Source: Streptococcus pyogenes (lineage in GTDB: Bacteria > Bacillota > Bacilli > Lactobacillales > Streptococcaceae). From it: 64,000 nucleotides of DNA. Every line of letters begins with the position of its first letter. The first letter of the stretch is position 1. Positions 53,603-64,000 of this stretch are shown here, piece by piece. The DNA lies in assembly GCF_002055535.1 (NCBI RefSeq), contig NZ_LN831034.1, positions 434,001 through 498,000 on the forward strand. Direction: 5' to 3'. The notes beneath the pieces were generated by a model. That model worked only from the letters and a program-made list of their open reading frames with translations, was not told the DNA's origin and ran no database searches. Both the position numbers and the translations under genes were made by a program.

Positions 53603-56365
53603 TTGCCACTTAAAAAGTTAGAGAGTAGTAACAATCAAGATATCATTGCTGAAGAAGTTGCTCTTTTGAAAGAAATGTTGGAAAATATCACACGACGGAT
53701 GATTGGAGATGATGCGTTTACAGTTATCGAGTCTATTATGGTGTTATCTGAAAAACAAGATTACATAGAATTAGAAAAAGTTGTCGCCAATATTTCAAAT
53801 CAAGAAATGGAAGTGATTTCCAGGTATTTTTCTATTTTACCCTTGCTAATCAATATTTCAGAAGATGTCGATTTAGCCTATGAAATCAATTATCAAAATA
53901 ATACGGATACTGATTATTTAGGAAAATTAGCCCTAACCATCAAGGATCTTGCTGGAAAAGATAATGGTAAAGACATTTTGGAGCAGGTTAATGTGGTTCC
54001 TGTTTTAACAGCACATCCGACGCAAGTACAACGTAAAACGATTCTGGAATTGACAACTCACATTCATAAACTTCTGCGCAAATACCGTGATGCTAAGGCT
54101 GGTGTGATTAATCTTGAGAAATGGCGTCAGGAGCTATATCGTTATATTGAAATGATCATGCAGACAGATATTATTCGCGAGAAAAAGCTTCAGGTGAAAA
54201 ACGAGATAAAAAATGTCATGCAGTATTACGATGGTTCTCTCATTCAAGCAGTGACCAAGTTGACAACAGAGTACAAAAACTTAGCCCAAAAACACGGTCT
54301 AGAGTTAGACAATCCCAAACCCATTACCATGGGGATGTGGATTGGTGGGGACCGTGATGGGAACCCCTTTGTCACAGCTGAAACCTTGTGCTTGTCAGCT
54401 ACGGTTCAAAGTGAGGTTATCCTCAATTACTACATTGACGAATTAGCAGCCCTTTACCGAACATTTTCACTGTCGTCAACCTTGGTACAACCCAACTCGG
54501 AAGTGGAACGTTTAGCCAGTTTGTCTCAGGACCAATCGATTTACCGTGGAAATGAACCTTATCGCAGAGCTTTTCATTATATTCAATCGCGTCTTAAACA
54601 AACACAAATTCAACTAACTAATCAGCCAGCAGCTCGTATGAGTAGTAGTGTGGGACTAAACACATCTGCTTGGTCCTCACCAGCTAGTTTAGAAAATCCC
54701 ATCTTAGCCTATGACTCTCCTGTTGATTTTAAAGCTGATTTAAAGGCTATTGAGCAGTCGCTACTTGATAATGGCAACTCCGCTTTGATTGAGGGGGATT
54801 TGCGAGAAGTCATGCAAGCTGTTGATATTTTTGGCTTCTTCTTAGCAAGCATTGACATGAGGCAAGACTCCAGTGTCCAAGAAGCTTGTGTGGCAGAGTT
54901 ATTAAAAGGAGCCAATATTGTTGACGATTATAGCTCTCTTTCAGAAACTGAAAAATGCGATGTTCTCTTACAACAATTAATGGAGGAGCCAAGGACTTTA
55001 TCCTCAGCGGCAGTTGCTAAATCAGACCTATTGGAAAAAGAACTGGCTATCTATACTACGGCACGAGAATTGAAAGATAAGCTTGGAGAAGAGGTTATTA
55101 AACAACATATTATTTCACATACAGAAAGTGTCTCTGATATGTTTGAGTTGGCCATCATGCTTAAAGAAGTGGGATTGGTTGACCAGCAGCGGGCTCGTGT
55201 GCAAATTGTTCCCCTCTTTGAAACCATTGAGGATTTAGATAATGCCCGTGACATCATGGCAGCCTATTTAAGCCATGACATTGTCAAATCTTGGATTGCA
55301 ACGAATCGTAATTACCAAGAAATCATGTTAGGTTATTCTGACAGTAATAAAGATGGTGGCTACTTGGCATCGGGTTGGACTCTTTATAAAGCTCAGAATG
55401 AATTAACGGCTATTGGTGAGGAACATGGAGTGAAGATCACCTTCTTCCATGGTCGTGGAGGAGCAGTTGGTCGAGGAGGTGGCCCTTCTTATGATGCCAT
55501 TACTTCACAACCTTTTGGTTCCATCAAAGATCGGATTCGTCTGACAGAGCAAGGGGAAATTATTGAAAACAAATACGGCAATAAAGATGTGGCTTATTAC
55601 CATTTAGAAATGTTGATTTCAGCTTCTATCAATCGTATGGTGACTCAAATGATAACAGATCCTAATGAGATTGATAGTTTTCGAGAAATCATGGATAGCA
55701 TTGTTGCTGATAGCAATATCATTTATCGAAAATTGGTTTTTGACAATCCCCATTTCTATGATTATTTCTTTGAGGCAAGTCCGATTAAGGAAGTTTCCAG
55801 TCTCAACATTGGGTCAAGACCAGCGGCCCGTAAAACGATTACGGAAATTACAGGCTTGCGTGCCATTCCTTGGGTCTTTTCATGGTCACAAAATCGCATC
55901 ATGTTTCCAGGTTGGTATGGGGTAGGTTCAGCCTTTAAACGTTATATTGACCGAGCACAAGGTAACCTTGAACGCCTCCAACATATGTATCAGACGTGGC
56001 CTTTTTTCCATTCCTTGTTATCAAATGTTGATATGGTATTATCTAAATCAAACATGAATATTGCCTTTCAGTATGCACAACTAGCTGAAAGGCAGGATGT
56101 TCGAGATGTTTTTTATGAGATTTTGGATGAGTGGCAATTGACAAAAAATGTTATTCTTGCTATCCAAGACCATGATGATCTATTGGAGGATAATCCTTCC
56201 CTTAAGCATAGCTTGAAATCACGCTTGCCGTATTTTAATGTGTTGAACTATATTCAAATTGAATTGATTAAACGTTGGCGTAATAATCAACTTGACGAAA
56301 ATGATGAAAAATTGATCCATACAACTATCAATGGCATAGCGACTGGTTTACGTAATTCAGGCTAA
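53603..56365 (+). CDS. ppc: Phosphoenolpyruvate carboxylase
   Basis: 920 aa from TTG 53603 (AAGGAG 8 nt upstream); the upstream ATG codons at 53552 and 53567 lie in the promoter and lack a ribosome-binding site. [15 protein letters not shown] with catalytic His, [30 protein letters not shown] and [15 protein letters not shown] match the family. It carboxylates PEP to oxaloacetate, filling the short TCA branch of streptococci. Size is in the usual range. Confidence 0.95.
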   Translation: MPLKKLESSNNQDIIAEEVALLKEMLENITRRMIGDDAFTVIESIMVLSEKQDYIELEKVVANISNQEMEVISRYFSILPLLINISEDVDLAYEINYQNNTDTDYLGKLALTIKDLAGKDNGKDILEQVNVVPVLTAHPTQVQRKTILELTTHIHKLLRKYRDAKAGVINLEKWRQELYRYIEMIMQTDIIREKKLQVKNEIKNVMQYYDGSLIQAVTKLTTEYKNLAQKHGLELDNPKPITMGMWIGGDRDGNPFVTAETLCLSATVQSEVILNYYIDELAALYRTFSLSSTLVQPNSEVERLASLSQDQSIYRGNEPYRRAFHYIQSRLKQTQIQLTNQPAARMSSSVGLNTSAWSSPASLENPILAYDSPVDFKADLKAIEQSLLDNGNSALIEGDLREVMQAVDIFGFFLASIDMRQDSSVQEACVAELLKGANIVDDYSSLSETEKCDVLLQQLMEEPRTLSSAAVAKSDLLEKELAIYTTARELKDKLGEEVIKQHIISHTESVSDMFELAIMLKEVGLVDQQRARVQIVPLFETIEDLDNARDIMAAYLSHDIVKSWIATNRNYQEIMLGYSDSNKDGGYLASGWTLYKAQNELTAIGEEHGVKITFFHGRGGAVGRGGGPSYDAITSQPFGSIKDRIRLTEQGEIIENKYGNKDVAYYHLEMLISASINRMVTQMITDPNEIDSFREIMDSIVADSNIIYRKLVFDNPHFYDYFFEASPIKEVSSLNIGSRPAARKTITEITGLRAIPWVFSWSQNRIMFPGWYGVGSAFKRYIDRAQGNLERLQHMYQTWPFFHSLLSNVDMVLSKSNMNIAFQYAQLAERQDVRDVFYEILDEWQLTKNVILAIQDHDDLLEDNPSLKHSLKSRLPYFNVLNYIQIELIKRWRNNQLDENDEKLIHTTINGIATGLRNSG

Positions 56366-56534
56366 TGCTCTTGAGTATTAATTGGTATTTATAGAAGTTT
56401 TCAAGTGACTAATCAGAATTTTAAAGGTTAGCCCTTGGAGCTTCTTTTTTTGAGGATTCTTGACTTTTTCTTTTGTTTGATATAGAAAGATGTTATAATG
56501 CTAAATGATTATCTCAAGAAGTAGAGGGAAAACT

Positions 56535-57809
56535 ATGAAGATTGATAAAAGGCACCTCTTAAATTATTCTATATTATTGCCTTATTTAATTTTATCGGTG
56601 ATAGGCTTAATAATGGTTTACTCAACCACAAGTGTCAGCTTGATTCAAGCACATGCTAATCCATTTAAATCGGTGATTAACCAGGGAGTTTTTTGGATAA
56701 TAAGTCTAGTGGCTATTACATTTATCTATAAATTAAAATTAAATTTTTTAACGAATACAAGGGTATTAACTGTGGTTATGTTAGGAGAGGCCTTTCTTTT
56801 AATCATTGCCCGCTTCTTTACAACTGCTATCAAAGGAGCGCATGGTTGGATTGTGATCGGACCAGTCAGCTTTCAGCCTGCTGAGTATTTAAAGATCATT
56901 ATGGTATGGTATTTGGCATTGACCTTTGCTAAGATCCAAAAAAACATTAGCCTTTATGATTATCAAGCACTAACTCGTCGAAAATGGTGGCCAACACAAT
57001 GGAACGATTTACGGGACTGGCGTGTTTATTCTTTGTTGATGGTACTTTTGGTTGCTGCTCAGCCTGACTTGGGAAATGCTTCCATTATTGTATTGACAGC
57101 CATTATTATGTTTTCTATCAGTGGCATTGGTTACCGATGGTTTTCGGCTATCCTAGTCATGATTACCGGTCTATCCACGGTCTTTCTTGGGACTATTGCC
57201 GTTATTGGGGTAGAAAGAGTTGCTAAGATTCCTGTTTTTGGCTATGTCGCTAAACGTTTTAGTGCCTTTTTTAATCCTTTTCATGACTTGACCGATTCAG
57301 GTCACCAATTAGCCAATTCTTACTATGCTATGAGTAATGGTGGGTGGTTTGGCCAAGGGTTAGGAAATTCCATTGAAAAGCGTGGCTATTTGCCCGAAGC
57401 ACAGACAGACTTTGTCTTTTCAGTTGTCATTGAAGAGTTAGGTCTAATAGGAGCAGGGTTTATTTTGGCACTTGTTTTCTTCTTAATTTTACGTATTATG
57501 AATGTTGGTATTAAAGCAAAAAATCCTTTTAATGCCATGATGGCTTTAGGAGTAGGCGGTATGATGCTCATGCAAGTCTTTGTTAATATTGGTGGTATCT
57601 CAGGCTTAATTCCATCTACTGGTGTTACCTTCCCTTTTTTGTCTCAAGGTGGAAATAGCTTACTTGTCTTATCTGTTGCAGTGGGTTTTGTACTAAATAT
57701 TGATGCTAGCGAAAAGCGAGATGATATATTTAAAGAAGCTGAATTATCTTATCGAAAGGACACTCGAAAAGAAAATAGTAAAGTTGTAAATATCAAGCAA
57801 TTTCAATAA
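56535..57809 (+). CDS. ftsW: Peptidoglycan glycosyltransferase FtsW
   Basis: 424 aa from ATG 56535; about ten helices. VYSTTSVSLIQAHANPFKSV, FQPAEYLKIIMVWYLALTF, AAQPDLGNASIIVLTAI and GGNSLLVLSVAVGFVL are SEDS motifs. Polymerises lipid II at the septum with a class b PBP. Terminator follows. Confidence 0.93.
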   Translation: MKIDKRHLLNYSILLPYLILSVIGLIMVYSTTSVSLIQAHANPFKSVINQGVFWIISLVAITFIYKLKLNFLTNTRVLTVVMLGEAFLLIIARFFTTAIKGAHGWIVIGPVSFQPAEYLKIIMVWYLALTFAKIQKNISLYDYQALTRRKWWPTQWNDLRDWRVYSLLMVLLVAAQPDLGNASIIVLTAIIMFSISGIGYRWFSAILVMITGLSTVFLGTIAVIGVERVAKIPVFGYVAKRFSAFFNPFHDLTDSGHQLANSYYAMSNGGWFGQGLGNSIEKRGYLPEAQTDFVFSVVIEELGLIGAGFILALVFFLILRIMNVGIKAKNPFNAMMALGVGGMMLMQVFVNIGGISGLIPSTGVTFPFLSQGGNSLLVLSVAVGFVLNIDASEKRDDIFKEAELSYRKDTRKENSKVVNIKQFQ

Positions 57810-57810
57810 T

Positions 57811-57845
57811 ATTCTAAAATCTCCTTTAAGGAGATTTTAGAATAT
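57811..57845. terminator. Terminator after ftsW
   Basis: ATTCTAAAATCTCC pairs with GGAGATTTTAGAAT around a TTTAA loop. Immediately followed by a dispersed repeat. Confidence 0.75.
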
Positions 57846-57925
57846 AGACAATCCCAGTTTGATGCTCAAAAAACTTGAACTGCTCTGCTGATTTCTTATT
57901 TTTGCGTGTGACATGAGCCCAAACA
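57845..57925 (-). repeat. Dispersed repeat, copy 1
   Basis: Contains CAGTTTGATGCTCAAAAA, GAACTGCTCTGCTGATT and GATTTCTTATTT(T)TGCGTGTGAC, all shared with 63916-63996. Minus-strand translation AHVTRKNKKSAEQFKFFEHQ continues TGIVYILKSP, resembling a C-terminal protein fragment. Identity unknown. Confidence 0.65.
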
Positions 57926-58062
57926 GCTGCTTTTTGCTGTGGCAAAAATAAAGCGTGGAATTCCAAAGGAAGTCGCTGCTATAAGCACCACCTAAGGAGA
58001 GTATCAAAAAAGACTTTTTCATCTATTTAAAAAATAAAGAAATGGCAAAAAACATAAAATAC

Positions 58063-58090
58063 TTGCATTTTCATTGTAATTTGCTACAAT
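58063..58090 (+). promoter_or_regulatory. tuf promoter
   Basis: TTGCAT (58063-58068), 16 bp, TACAAT (58085-58090), about 70 nt before the start of tuf. Confidence 0.7.
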
Positions 58091-58162
58091 AGTAAGGTAA
58101 AGTTAGACTGTATGGCCTACCGTCTATCTATAAAATATATTTTATTGGAGGCTTTTCCTAAA

Positions 58163-59359
<1,197 letters not shown>

Positions 59360-59411
59360 TTTTAATTAAGTTCCCAGAATAGCAATTTAAGTCAGACAAC
59401 TTAAGTTTGAA

Positions 59412-59436
59412 GAAGCCCCCAATTCGGGGGCTTTTT
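59412..59436 (+). terminator. Terminator of tuf
   Basis: AAGCCCCC pairs with GGGGGCTT, followed by TTTTT. Confidence 0.9.
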
Positions 59437-59599
59437 GCTATCTTAAACTCCATAAAATGCTGATAAATAAGAATGAAAAGCTTTCAGAAAAAGGGTTTTT
59501 ATTTGTGAAAATATTCCTAAAATATAAGCAATTCCTTTTAATCGTCGGTCATTTGTGCTAAAATAGAAGATATAAATAAAAAAAGAAGAGGTATGTGAT

Positions 59600-60358
59600 A
59601 TGTCACGTAAACCAATTATTGCTGGTAACTGGAAAATGAACAAAAACCCTCAAGAAGCAAAAGCATTCGTTGAGGCTGTAGCAAGCAAATTACCTTCAAC
59701 TGACCTTGTTGATGTTGCCGTAGCAGCCCCAGCTGTTGATTTGGTAACCACTATTGAAGCTGCTAAAGATTCAGTTCTTAAAGTTGCTGCACAAAACTGC
59801 TACTTTGAAAACACAGGGGCATTCACTGGTGAAACATCACCAAAAGTGCTTGCTGAAATGGGAGCTGACTATGTTGTGATTGGTCACTCAGAACGCCGTG
59901 ATTACTTCCATGAAACAGATGAAGACATTAATAAAAAAGCCAAAGCAATCTTTGCTAACGGTTTAACTCCAATTGTTTGTTGTGGTGAGTCTCTTGAAAC
60001 TTATGAAGCTGGTAAAGCCGTTGAGTTTGTAGGTGCACAAGTTTCAGCAGCACTTGCAGGTCTTTCAGCAGAGCAAGTAGCTTCACTTGTTTTAGCTTAT
60101 GAGCCAATCTGGGCTATCGGTACTGGTAAATCAGCTACTCAAGATGATGCTCAAAACATGTGTAAAGCTGTTCGTGATGTGGTAGCAGCAGACTTTGGGC
60201 AAGAAGTTGCTGATAAAGTTCGCGTTCAATACGGTGGTTCTGTAAAACCTGAAAACGTTAAAGATTACATGGCTTGTCCAGATGTTGACGGTGCCCTTGT
60301 AGGTGGTGCATCACTTGAAGCTGATAGCTTCCTTGCTTTGCTTGATTTCCTTAACTAA
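59600..60358 (+). CDS. tpiA: Triosephosphate isomerase
   Basis: 252 aa. [15 protein letters not shown] (Lys), [13 protein letters not shown] (His), [16 protein letters not shown] (Glu) and [12 protein letters not shown] are family marks. Interconverts DHAP and glyceraldehyde 3-phosphate. RBS AAGAGG. A perfect hairpin overlaps the stop codon. Confidence 0.98.
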   Translation: MSRKPIIAGNWKMNKNPQEAKAFVEAVASKLPSTDLVDVAVAAPAVDLVTTIEAAKDSVLKVAAQNCYFENTGAFTGETSPKVLAEMGADYVVIGHSERRDYFHETDEDINKKAKAIFANGLTPIVCCGESLETYEAGKAVEFVGAQVSAALAGLSAEQVASLVLAYEPIWAIGTGKSATQDDAQNMCKAVRDVVAADFGQEVADKVRVQYGGSVKPENVKDYMACPDVDGALVGGASLEADSFLALLDFLN

Positions 60359-60406
60359 GTCATCTAAAAAAGAAAAGGTTAAATCCTTTTCTTTTTTAGA
60401 TGACTT
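60357..60406. terminator. Long perfect terminator hairpin overlapping the tpiA stop
   Basis: A 22-bp stem (60357-60378 with 60385-60406, TTAAAT loop), with internal A and T runs. Serves the convergent genes tpiA and murN. Confidence 0.8.
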
Positions 60407-60456
60407 AACTCTTACTATAAGAGAATAAAGGTGATTCTACAGGCAAATGCATTAGC

Positions 60457-61692
60457 CTAATAGCGGTTTAATAGCTTTTTTGCCAATCTAATGAAATGAT
60501 ATTTGATTGGAAATGGATAACATCTAAATGTCCCTGGTTTTTGCAAAATAAAGCCATTGAAATTCTGTTTAAAGCGCAAGACACCGTCTGAACCATCAAA
60601 CTTTCCAGTAATACCAAGAAAATTATATTGTTTGATGCCCTTGTGAATTGCCTTGAGCATAGCATGCTCTTGTAATAGAGCTGGGCTATAAAATTTATTA
60701 AATTTGGGGTAAGATCCTGAAAAGAGGTAGACGGCCTCTTGTTCGGTATAGATAAAAAGACTTCCCGCAAGGAACACATCTTTAGTTCCATACTCTTCAA
60801 GAAAATGGAGAGCTTCAGAAATTCTTACCTGAAAGGTTTCGAACTGGCTGGATAGTTCTTTTAATCTATTTTGCTTTTTTTCAGAATGAGGATTTTTGCC
60901 AAGGTCTCCTTTAACTTTGTTGATGCTGGTTGCTAGTTGTAGTTGTCTTTGTTTAAGGTTATTAAGGTAATCTTCAAAATTAAGAGTCGCAACCATAAAT
61001 TCACAAGAGTCTCCAAAACTATCATAAAAGTCCTGATAGTAAGATAATGATTTGTCAAGGTAATCTCTACGATCAGAGGTTGCTTCAGTAATTTCTTTGA
61101 AATGGTGTAACTCATCTCGTTTCAGTTGACGTAATTTAATACCAAAAGTATTAGCTTTTTTTATTAAAGCTTTTCCTTTTTTGCTGAAGGAACGGGTTAA
61201 ACGTGAGGAATCAATTCCTTCTAACTTTTTAACGTAATGCCAAACAGGTTCACCCTCAGGATAGCCTGTTTTTAAACCGTCATGTTTATATCCTAACGCC
61301 GTTAAAAGGCTAATAAGGTCAGTGTTTGGACGAGAAATAGGGATGCCATCAGTATCAAATGACTGATAATTGTCGTAAGGTTTTAAAATGAGTTCGATAA
61401 CGTCTTTTTGTTTGGCATAGTCTTTAAGTTGAGTGTAAAAATGTTCTAATTCTTCGGGATGATTGGTATTAGGGCCTGCATTGAGTTCCATACGCCAACC
61501 TCCAGCCACTTTTTGGCTAAAGACCATAGCAGCAACCTTTAGTTCACCATCTTTTTCAAGTCCAAGAAATTGTGGTTTTGCCCCTCTTTTAGCCATCAAG
61601 CTGGCCATTTCTGAGGTTTGGATAAAGGAATGATGGACGAGACTGTGGCAGTAATGGTCAAATTGTTCTTGTGAAATTTCAATTAGTGCCAT
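60457..61692 (-). CDS. murN: FemAB-family cross-bridge aminoacyltransferase, MurN-like
   Basis: 411 aa. FemX/MurN marks: SFIQTSEMASLMAKRGAKPQ, GWRMELNAGPNTNHPEEL, LTRSFSKKGKALIKKANTFG and SLFIYTEQEAVYLFSGSY, with a central coiled-coil arm (SEKKQNRLKELSSQFETF). It would add the second L-Ala or Ser to the peptidoglycan branch from aminoacyl-tRNA. The MurM/MurN assignment follows order and N-terminal likeness to pneumococcal proteins as remembered. Overlaps the upstream partner by 14 nt. Confidence 0.85.
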   Translation of the reverse strand: MALIEISQEQFDHYCHSLVHHSFIQTSEMASLMAKRGAKPQFLGLEKDGELKVAAMVFSQKVAGGWRMELNAGPNTNHPEELEHFYTQLKDYAKQKDVIELILKPYDNYQSFDTDGIPISRPNTDLISLLTALGYKHDGLKTGYPEGEPVWHYVKKLEGIDSSRLTRSFSKKGKALIKKANTFGIKLRQLKRDELHHFKEITEATSDRRDYLDKSLSYYQDFYDSFGDSCEFMVATLNFEDYLNNLKQRQLQLATSINKVKGDLGKNPHSEKKQNRLKELSSQFETFQVRISEALHFLEEYGTKDVFLAGSLFIYTEQEAVYLFSGSYPKFNKFYSPALLQEHAMLKAIHKGIKQYNFLGITGKFDGSDGVLRFKQNFNGFILQKPGTFRCYPFPIKYHFIRLAKKLLNRY

Positions 61693-62905
61693 TAGTTGTG
61701 CTCCTTAATTTTTTTCTTAAGTTATAGGTTAAGATGGCTAAGCTTGAAACAAGGCCGACAGGAATGTTGAATTCACCTGCAAATTCTTCGATAGTGGGGT
61801 TGAGTCTAGCTTTGAAATGATAGAGTCCACCATCTTGTTGATTTTCCACACCTCCTAAATTATGCCAGCGGCAGCCTCTTTTAAAAGCTTCTTTAGCCGT
61901 TTCATACCAGGTTAAAAGAGGAGCTTGATAATTGCGATAATCATCGTCCATTCCCGCATAAAGATTTTCAGAAGTCTCGCCATAAATCAAGGTTAGGGTG
62001 GCGGCTAATGGGATGCGGGTTTGGCCTGTAGCGAGCTGCTCGCTTAAAATGGTTAAATCTTTTTGTAGCCGTGCAATGGTTTTTTGATTTTCTGCTACTT
62101 TGCTAGGTTTACTCTTATCTGTTAATCGTGCTTGTTCTGCTAAGGCCTTGTCCAACTGTTGGATCAAGAGTTTTTTTTGTTCAGGTAAGTCTAAACTAGC
62201 CATAGTAATGTAGGACTGACCAGCATAAATACCTAGTAATTTTTGATAATAGGATTTGCCTCGAAGGATAATGCCTTTTCGATTCTCGGTTTTTTTCATC
62301 AAGGCTGAAAAGTCGTCTAGCAATTCACTGCCACCAATCGTGACATTAACACCTTTATTGGTAGCGGTACGAATGGATTGCTTGGCTTTTTTGGGCAGGC
62401 TGTCAAAGTCAAAATCCTTGGCGTAGATGTTGGCTTGTATTCTTGGTTGAATAGTGTCTTCGAGTTCTTTTGTTCTGCCAGACCATTCGACACCGAGTTT
62501 TTTTAGAAAAGCAATAATAGAGAGTGTCACATCATTTTCTTTGCTCTCTTTTCCTTCTAAAGTTTGTTTGATGACTAAACTTGGATCAATTTTGATAAAA
62601 AGCGCTCGTTTGCTTTTTCCGAAAGTTTTGAGCGTTTTAATGACGAAATCAAGGAGTTCAAAATTGGCGTAGTCCATGATTGGCCCACGTGGGATATAAA
62701 TCATAGTGAAACCAAGAGGAAGTTTTCTGATTAAACAAGCAGCAGCAGCAACTTGTACCCCATTTTCATAAAAGCTGATGCGTTCGTGTTTCCAGTTATC
62801 TTTGACTTTTCCCCACTTTGAACTTTGAAGTAAGCCAGCTTGTGGCTGTGCTAAGACAAACTGATCATGTTCTTCAGGAGATATTCCGATTTTATATGTA
62901 TACAT
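61679..62905 (-). CDS. murM: FemAB-family cross-bridge aminoacyltransferase, MurM-like
   Basis: 408 aa from ATG 62905 (MYTYKIGISPEEHDQFVLAQ), overlapping the phosphatase stop by one base (TAATG). QSSKWGKVKDNWKHERISFY, YIPRGPIMDYANFELLDF and NLGGVENQQDGGLYHFKARL are FemAB motifs; the coiled-coil arm is KKLLIQQLDKALAEQARLTD. Adds the first amino acid of the cross-bridge to lipid II. In pneumococcus altered MurM affects penicillin resistance. Confidence 0.87.
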   Translation of the reverse strand: MYTYKIGISPEEHDQFVLAQPQAGLLQSSKWGKVKDNWKHERISFYENGVQVAAAACLIRKLPLGFTMIYIPRGPIMDYANFELLDFVIKTLKTFGKSKRALFIKIDPSLVIKQTLEGKESKENDVTLSIIAFLKKLGVEWSGRTKELEDTIQPRIQANIYAKDFDFDSLPKKAKQSIRTATNKGVNVTIGGSELLDDFSALMKKTENRKGIILRGKSYYQKLLGIYAGQSYITMASLDLPEQKKLLIQQLDKALAEQARLTDKSKPSKVAENQKTIARLQKDLTILSEQLATGQTRIPLAATLTLIYGETSENLYAGMDDDYRNYQAPLLTWYETAKEAFKRGCRWHNLGGVENQQDGGLYHFKARLNPTIEEFAGEFNIPVGLVSSLAILTYNLRKKLRSTTNGTN

Positions 62906-63714
62906 TAGTTTAATACCCACTTGCGAATAGCATGTGCCACACCACTGTCATTGTTGGATTTGGTGATGTATTTGGCTATTTTTTTCAATTCAGGAACCCC
63001 ATTTTCCATGACAACAGGGTTGGCAACGACTTCTAACATAGCACGATCATTTTCAGCATCCCCGATGGCCATGGTTTGTGACATATCTAGCCCGAGTTTT
63101 TTAGCTAAGTGTTTGATGGCATTACCCTTGCTGACGGTTTTTGGCATGAACTCTAAATAAAAAGGGGTTGACTTGACGATGGTGTACTTATCAAAGAAAT
63201 GTTGAGGAATTTGCTTGATGGCCGCGTCCAAAAGGTCAGGTTCATCAATCATCATCATTTTGATGATTTCTTTATTGGTCATTTCTTCGGGAGTGCGATA
63301 GAAAATAGGCATGTTTACCAAAGTCGATTCATGAACTGTGTATTTTCCAATATTCCGATTGGCAGTGTAAATACCTTCTTTGGTAATGGCATGCATGTGA
63401 ACTCCTAATTTTCGGCTCAAAAATTCCGTTTCCAGATAATCGTCGTAAGTCATCAATTCTTTAACAATTTCTTCGCCGGTCTCGGCATCTTGCACCAAGC
63501 CACCATTAAAAGTGATAACGTGGTTTCCTTTGTGGTTGAGTTCTAATTGTTCGAGTAATGAAATCACTCCGGCAATAGGTCTGCCAGTAGCAATCACCAC
63601 ATGAACCCCTTGGGCTTTAGCCTCTTGGACAGCTTGAAAAACATCATCTGTAATTCGACGGTCATCAGTGAGTAATGTGCCATCAATATCGACAGCAACC
63701 AGTTTGATAGACAT
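62905..63714 (-). CDS. Cof-type HAD phosphatase
   Basis: 269 aa. Motif I KLVAVDIDGTLLTDD, motif II VVIATGRPIAGV, motif III KTVSKGNAIKHLAKKLG and motif IV AIGDAENDRAMLE. Leads the operon with murM/murN; this order is conserved in pyogenic streptococci as far as I recall. RBS AAGGAGG. Substrate unknown. Confidence 0.92.
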   Translation of the reverse strand: MSIKLVAVDIDGTLLTDDRRITDDVFQAVQEAKAQGVHVVIATGRPIAGVISLLEQLELNHKGNHVITFNGGLVQDAETGEEIVKELMTYDDYLETEFLSRKLGVHMHAITKEGIYTANRNIGKYTVHESTLVNMPIFYRTPEEMTNKEIIKMMMIDEPDLLDAAIKQIPQHFFDKYTIVKSTPFYLEFMPKTVSKGNAIKHLAKKLGLDMSQTMAIGDAENDRAMLEVVANPVVMENGVPELKKIAKYITKSNNDSGVAHAIRKWVLN

Positions 63715-63868
63715 GGCATCCTCCTTGTTTTTTTGTGGTTTATCTTAAAAATGTTCTCCCTCCTATCTTACTAAAAATAGGTGCTTTTGTCATGGGATGG
63801 GAAAGGAAACTTAAGGAAAAACGAGAGAAAACGTTTTAGTTTAGCTCAATCGCCTCTGTAGTAACTAA

Positions 63869-63901
63869 AAAGATTGAAGAAAGTACTCTTTCTTCAATCT
63901 T
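63869..63901. terminator. Hairpin before the second dispersed repeat
   Basis: AAGATTGAAGAAAG pairs with CTTTCTTCAATCTT around a short loop, bounded by AAAA on the left side. It probably ends a minus-strand gene or remnant lying to the right. Confidence 0.6.
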
Positions 63902-63904
63902 AGA

Positions 63905-64000
63905 ATGGAGACAAACCCAGTTTGATGCTCAAAAAGCATGAACTGCTCTGCTGATTTGACAACTGATTTCTTATTTCTGCGTGTGACGTGAGCCAAAACA
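63905..64000 (-). repeat. Dispersed repeat, copy 2, runs off the window
   Basis: Shares most of 57845-57925 with a 9-bp insertion. Minus-strand translation from the edge is AHVTRRNKKSVVKSAEQFML then FEHQTGFVSILRLKKEYFLQ and a stop at 63865-63867, passing through the hairpin. It may be the 3' end of a gene or a remnant of one. Confidence 0.6.

Noticed and set aside
57837..58022. 61-aa minus-strand frame MKKSFLILSL…
   Set aside because: It crosses the dispersed repeat in a frame different from the one shared by the two repeat copies; not supported as a gene.

Overview
The window looks like a chromosomal segment of a low-GC Streptococcus of the pyogenic group, either S. pyogenes or a close relative such as S. 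dysgalactiae. The grounds are an Rgg3/SHP3 quorum-sensing pair whose peptide ends in DIIIIVGG, and a streptococcal core order: two Cof-type phosphatases and ftsY, the bgl operon, tex, hprK-lgt, two U32 proteins, lysS, pepF, ppc, ftsW, tuf, tpiA and murM/murN. No rRNA, tRNA or CRISPR array was seen. All calls were made by reading the sequence; no database search was run.

1-11,040 holds rgg3 (minus), the 23-residue pheromone gene shp3, and a long AT-rich plus-strand operon. The operon encodes a shikimate dehydrogenase-like protein, a TIM-barrel isomerase, a CofE-like gamma-glutamyl ligase, a Gfo/Idh/MocA oxidoreductase, an archaeal-type SAM synthetase, an HprK-like P-loop kinase, a family-2 glycosyltransferase, a broken unknown gene, a nucleotide-sugar 6-dehydrogenase and an MFS exporter. 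The reading is a quorum-controlled small-molecule pathway with its own exporter; the product cannot be read from sequence.

11,139-16,230 is accessory DNA. It has a minus-strand ABC-three-component (ABC-3C)-like conflict system whose ATPase carries an in-frame TAA. This is followed by a RelB/ParE-type toxin-antitoxin pair, an orphan PemI-like antitoxin, and a prophage scar joining a portal gene to a tail gene.

16,319-23,042 is a 6.7-kb island between two copies of a 28-bp direct repeat; the right copy is the 5' end of a Cof-type phosphatase gene, as expected for an attachment site. It holds a truncated Fic gene, an AsnRS/asparagine-synthetase-like enzyme, an ATP-grasp ligase, an S66 (MccF/LdcA) peptidase whose start codon is not standard, a frameshifted HisRS/HisZ-like gene and an IS3-family element. 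Two tRNA-synthetase paralogues, an ATP-grasp ligase and an MccF-like peptidase suggest a degraded aminoacyl-adenylate or small-peptide pathway. This is the least familiar system in the window.

23,020-64,000 is mostly housekeeping: protein targeting (ftsY), beta-glucoside uptake with a LicT antitermination switch, a DUF318 permease pair, tex-sprT, the hprK-lgt-DUF948-YtxH operon, tRNA-modifying U32 proteins, lysS, a TPP riboswitch with thiT, a GH25 muramidase, an ECF S-component with a DUF4430 lipoprotein, gpx, pepF, ppc, ftsW, tuf, tpiA and the cell-wall cross-bridge genes murM/murN. Two small genes (34057-34212 and 43726-43866, both minus) were recovered by reading. A dispersed repeat occurs at 57.85 kb and again at the right edge of the window.
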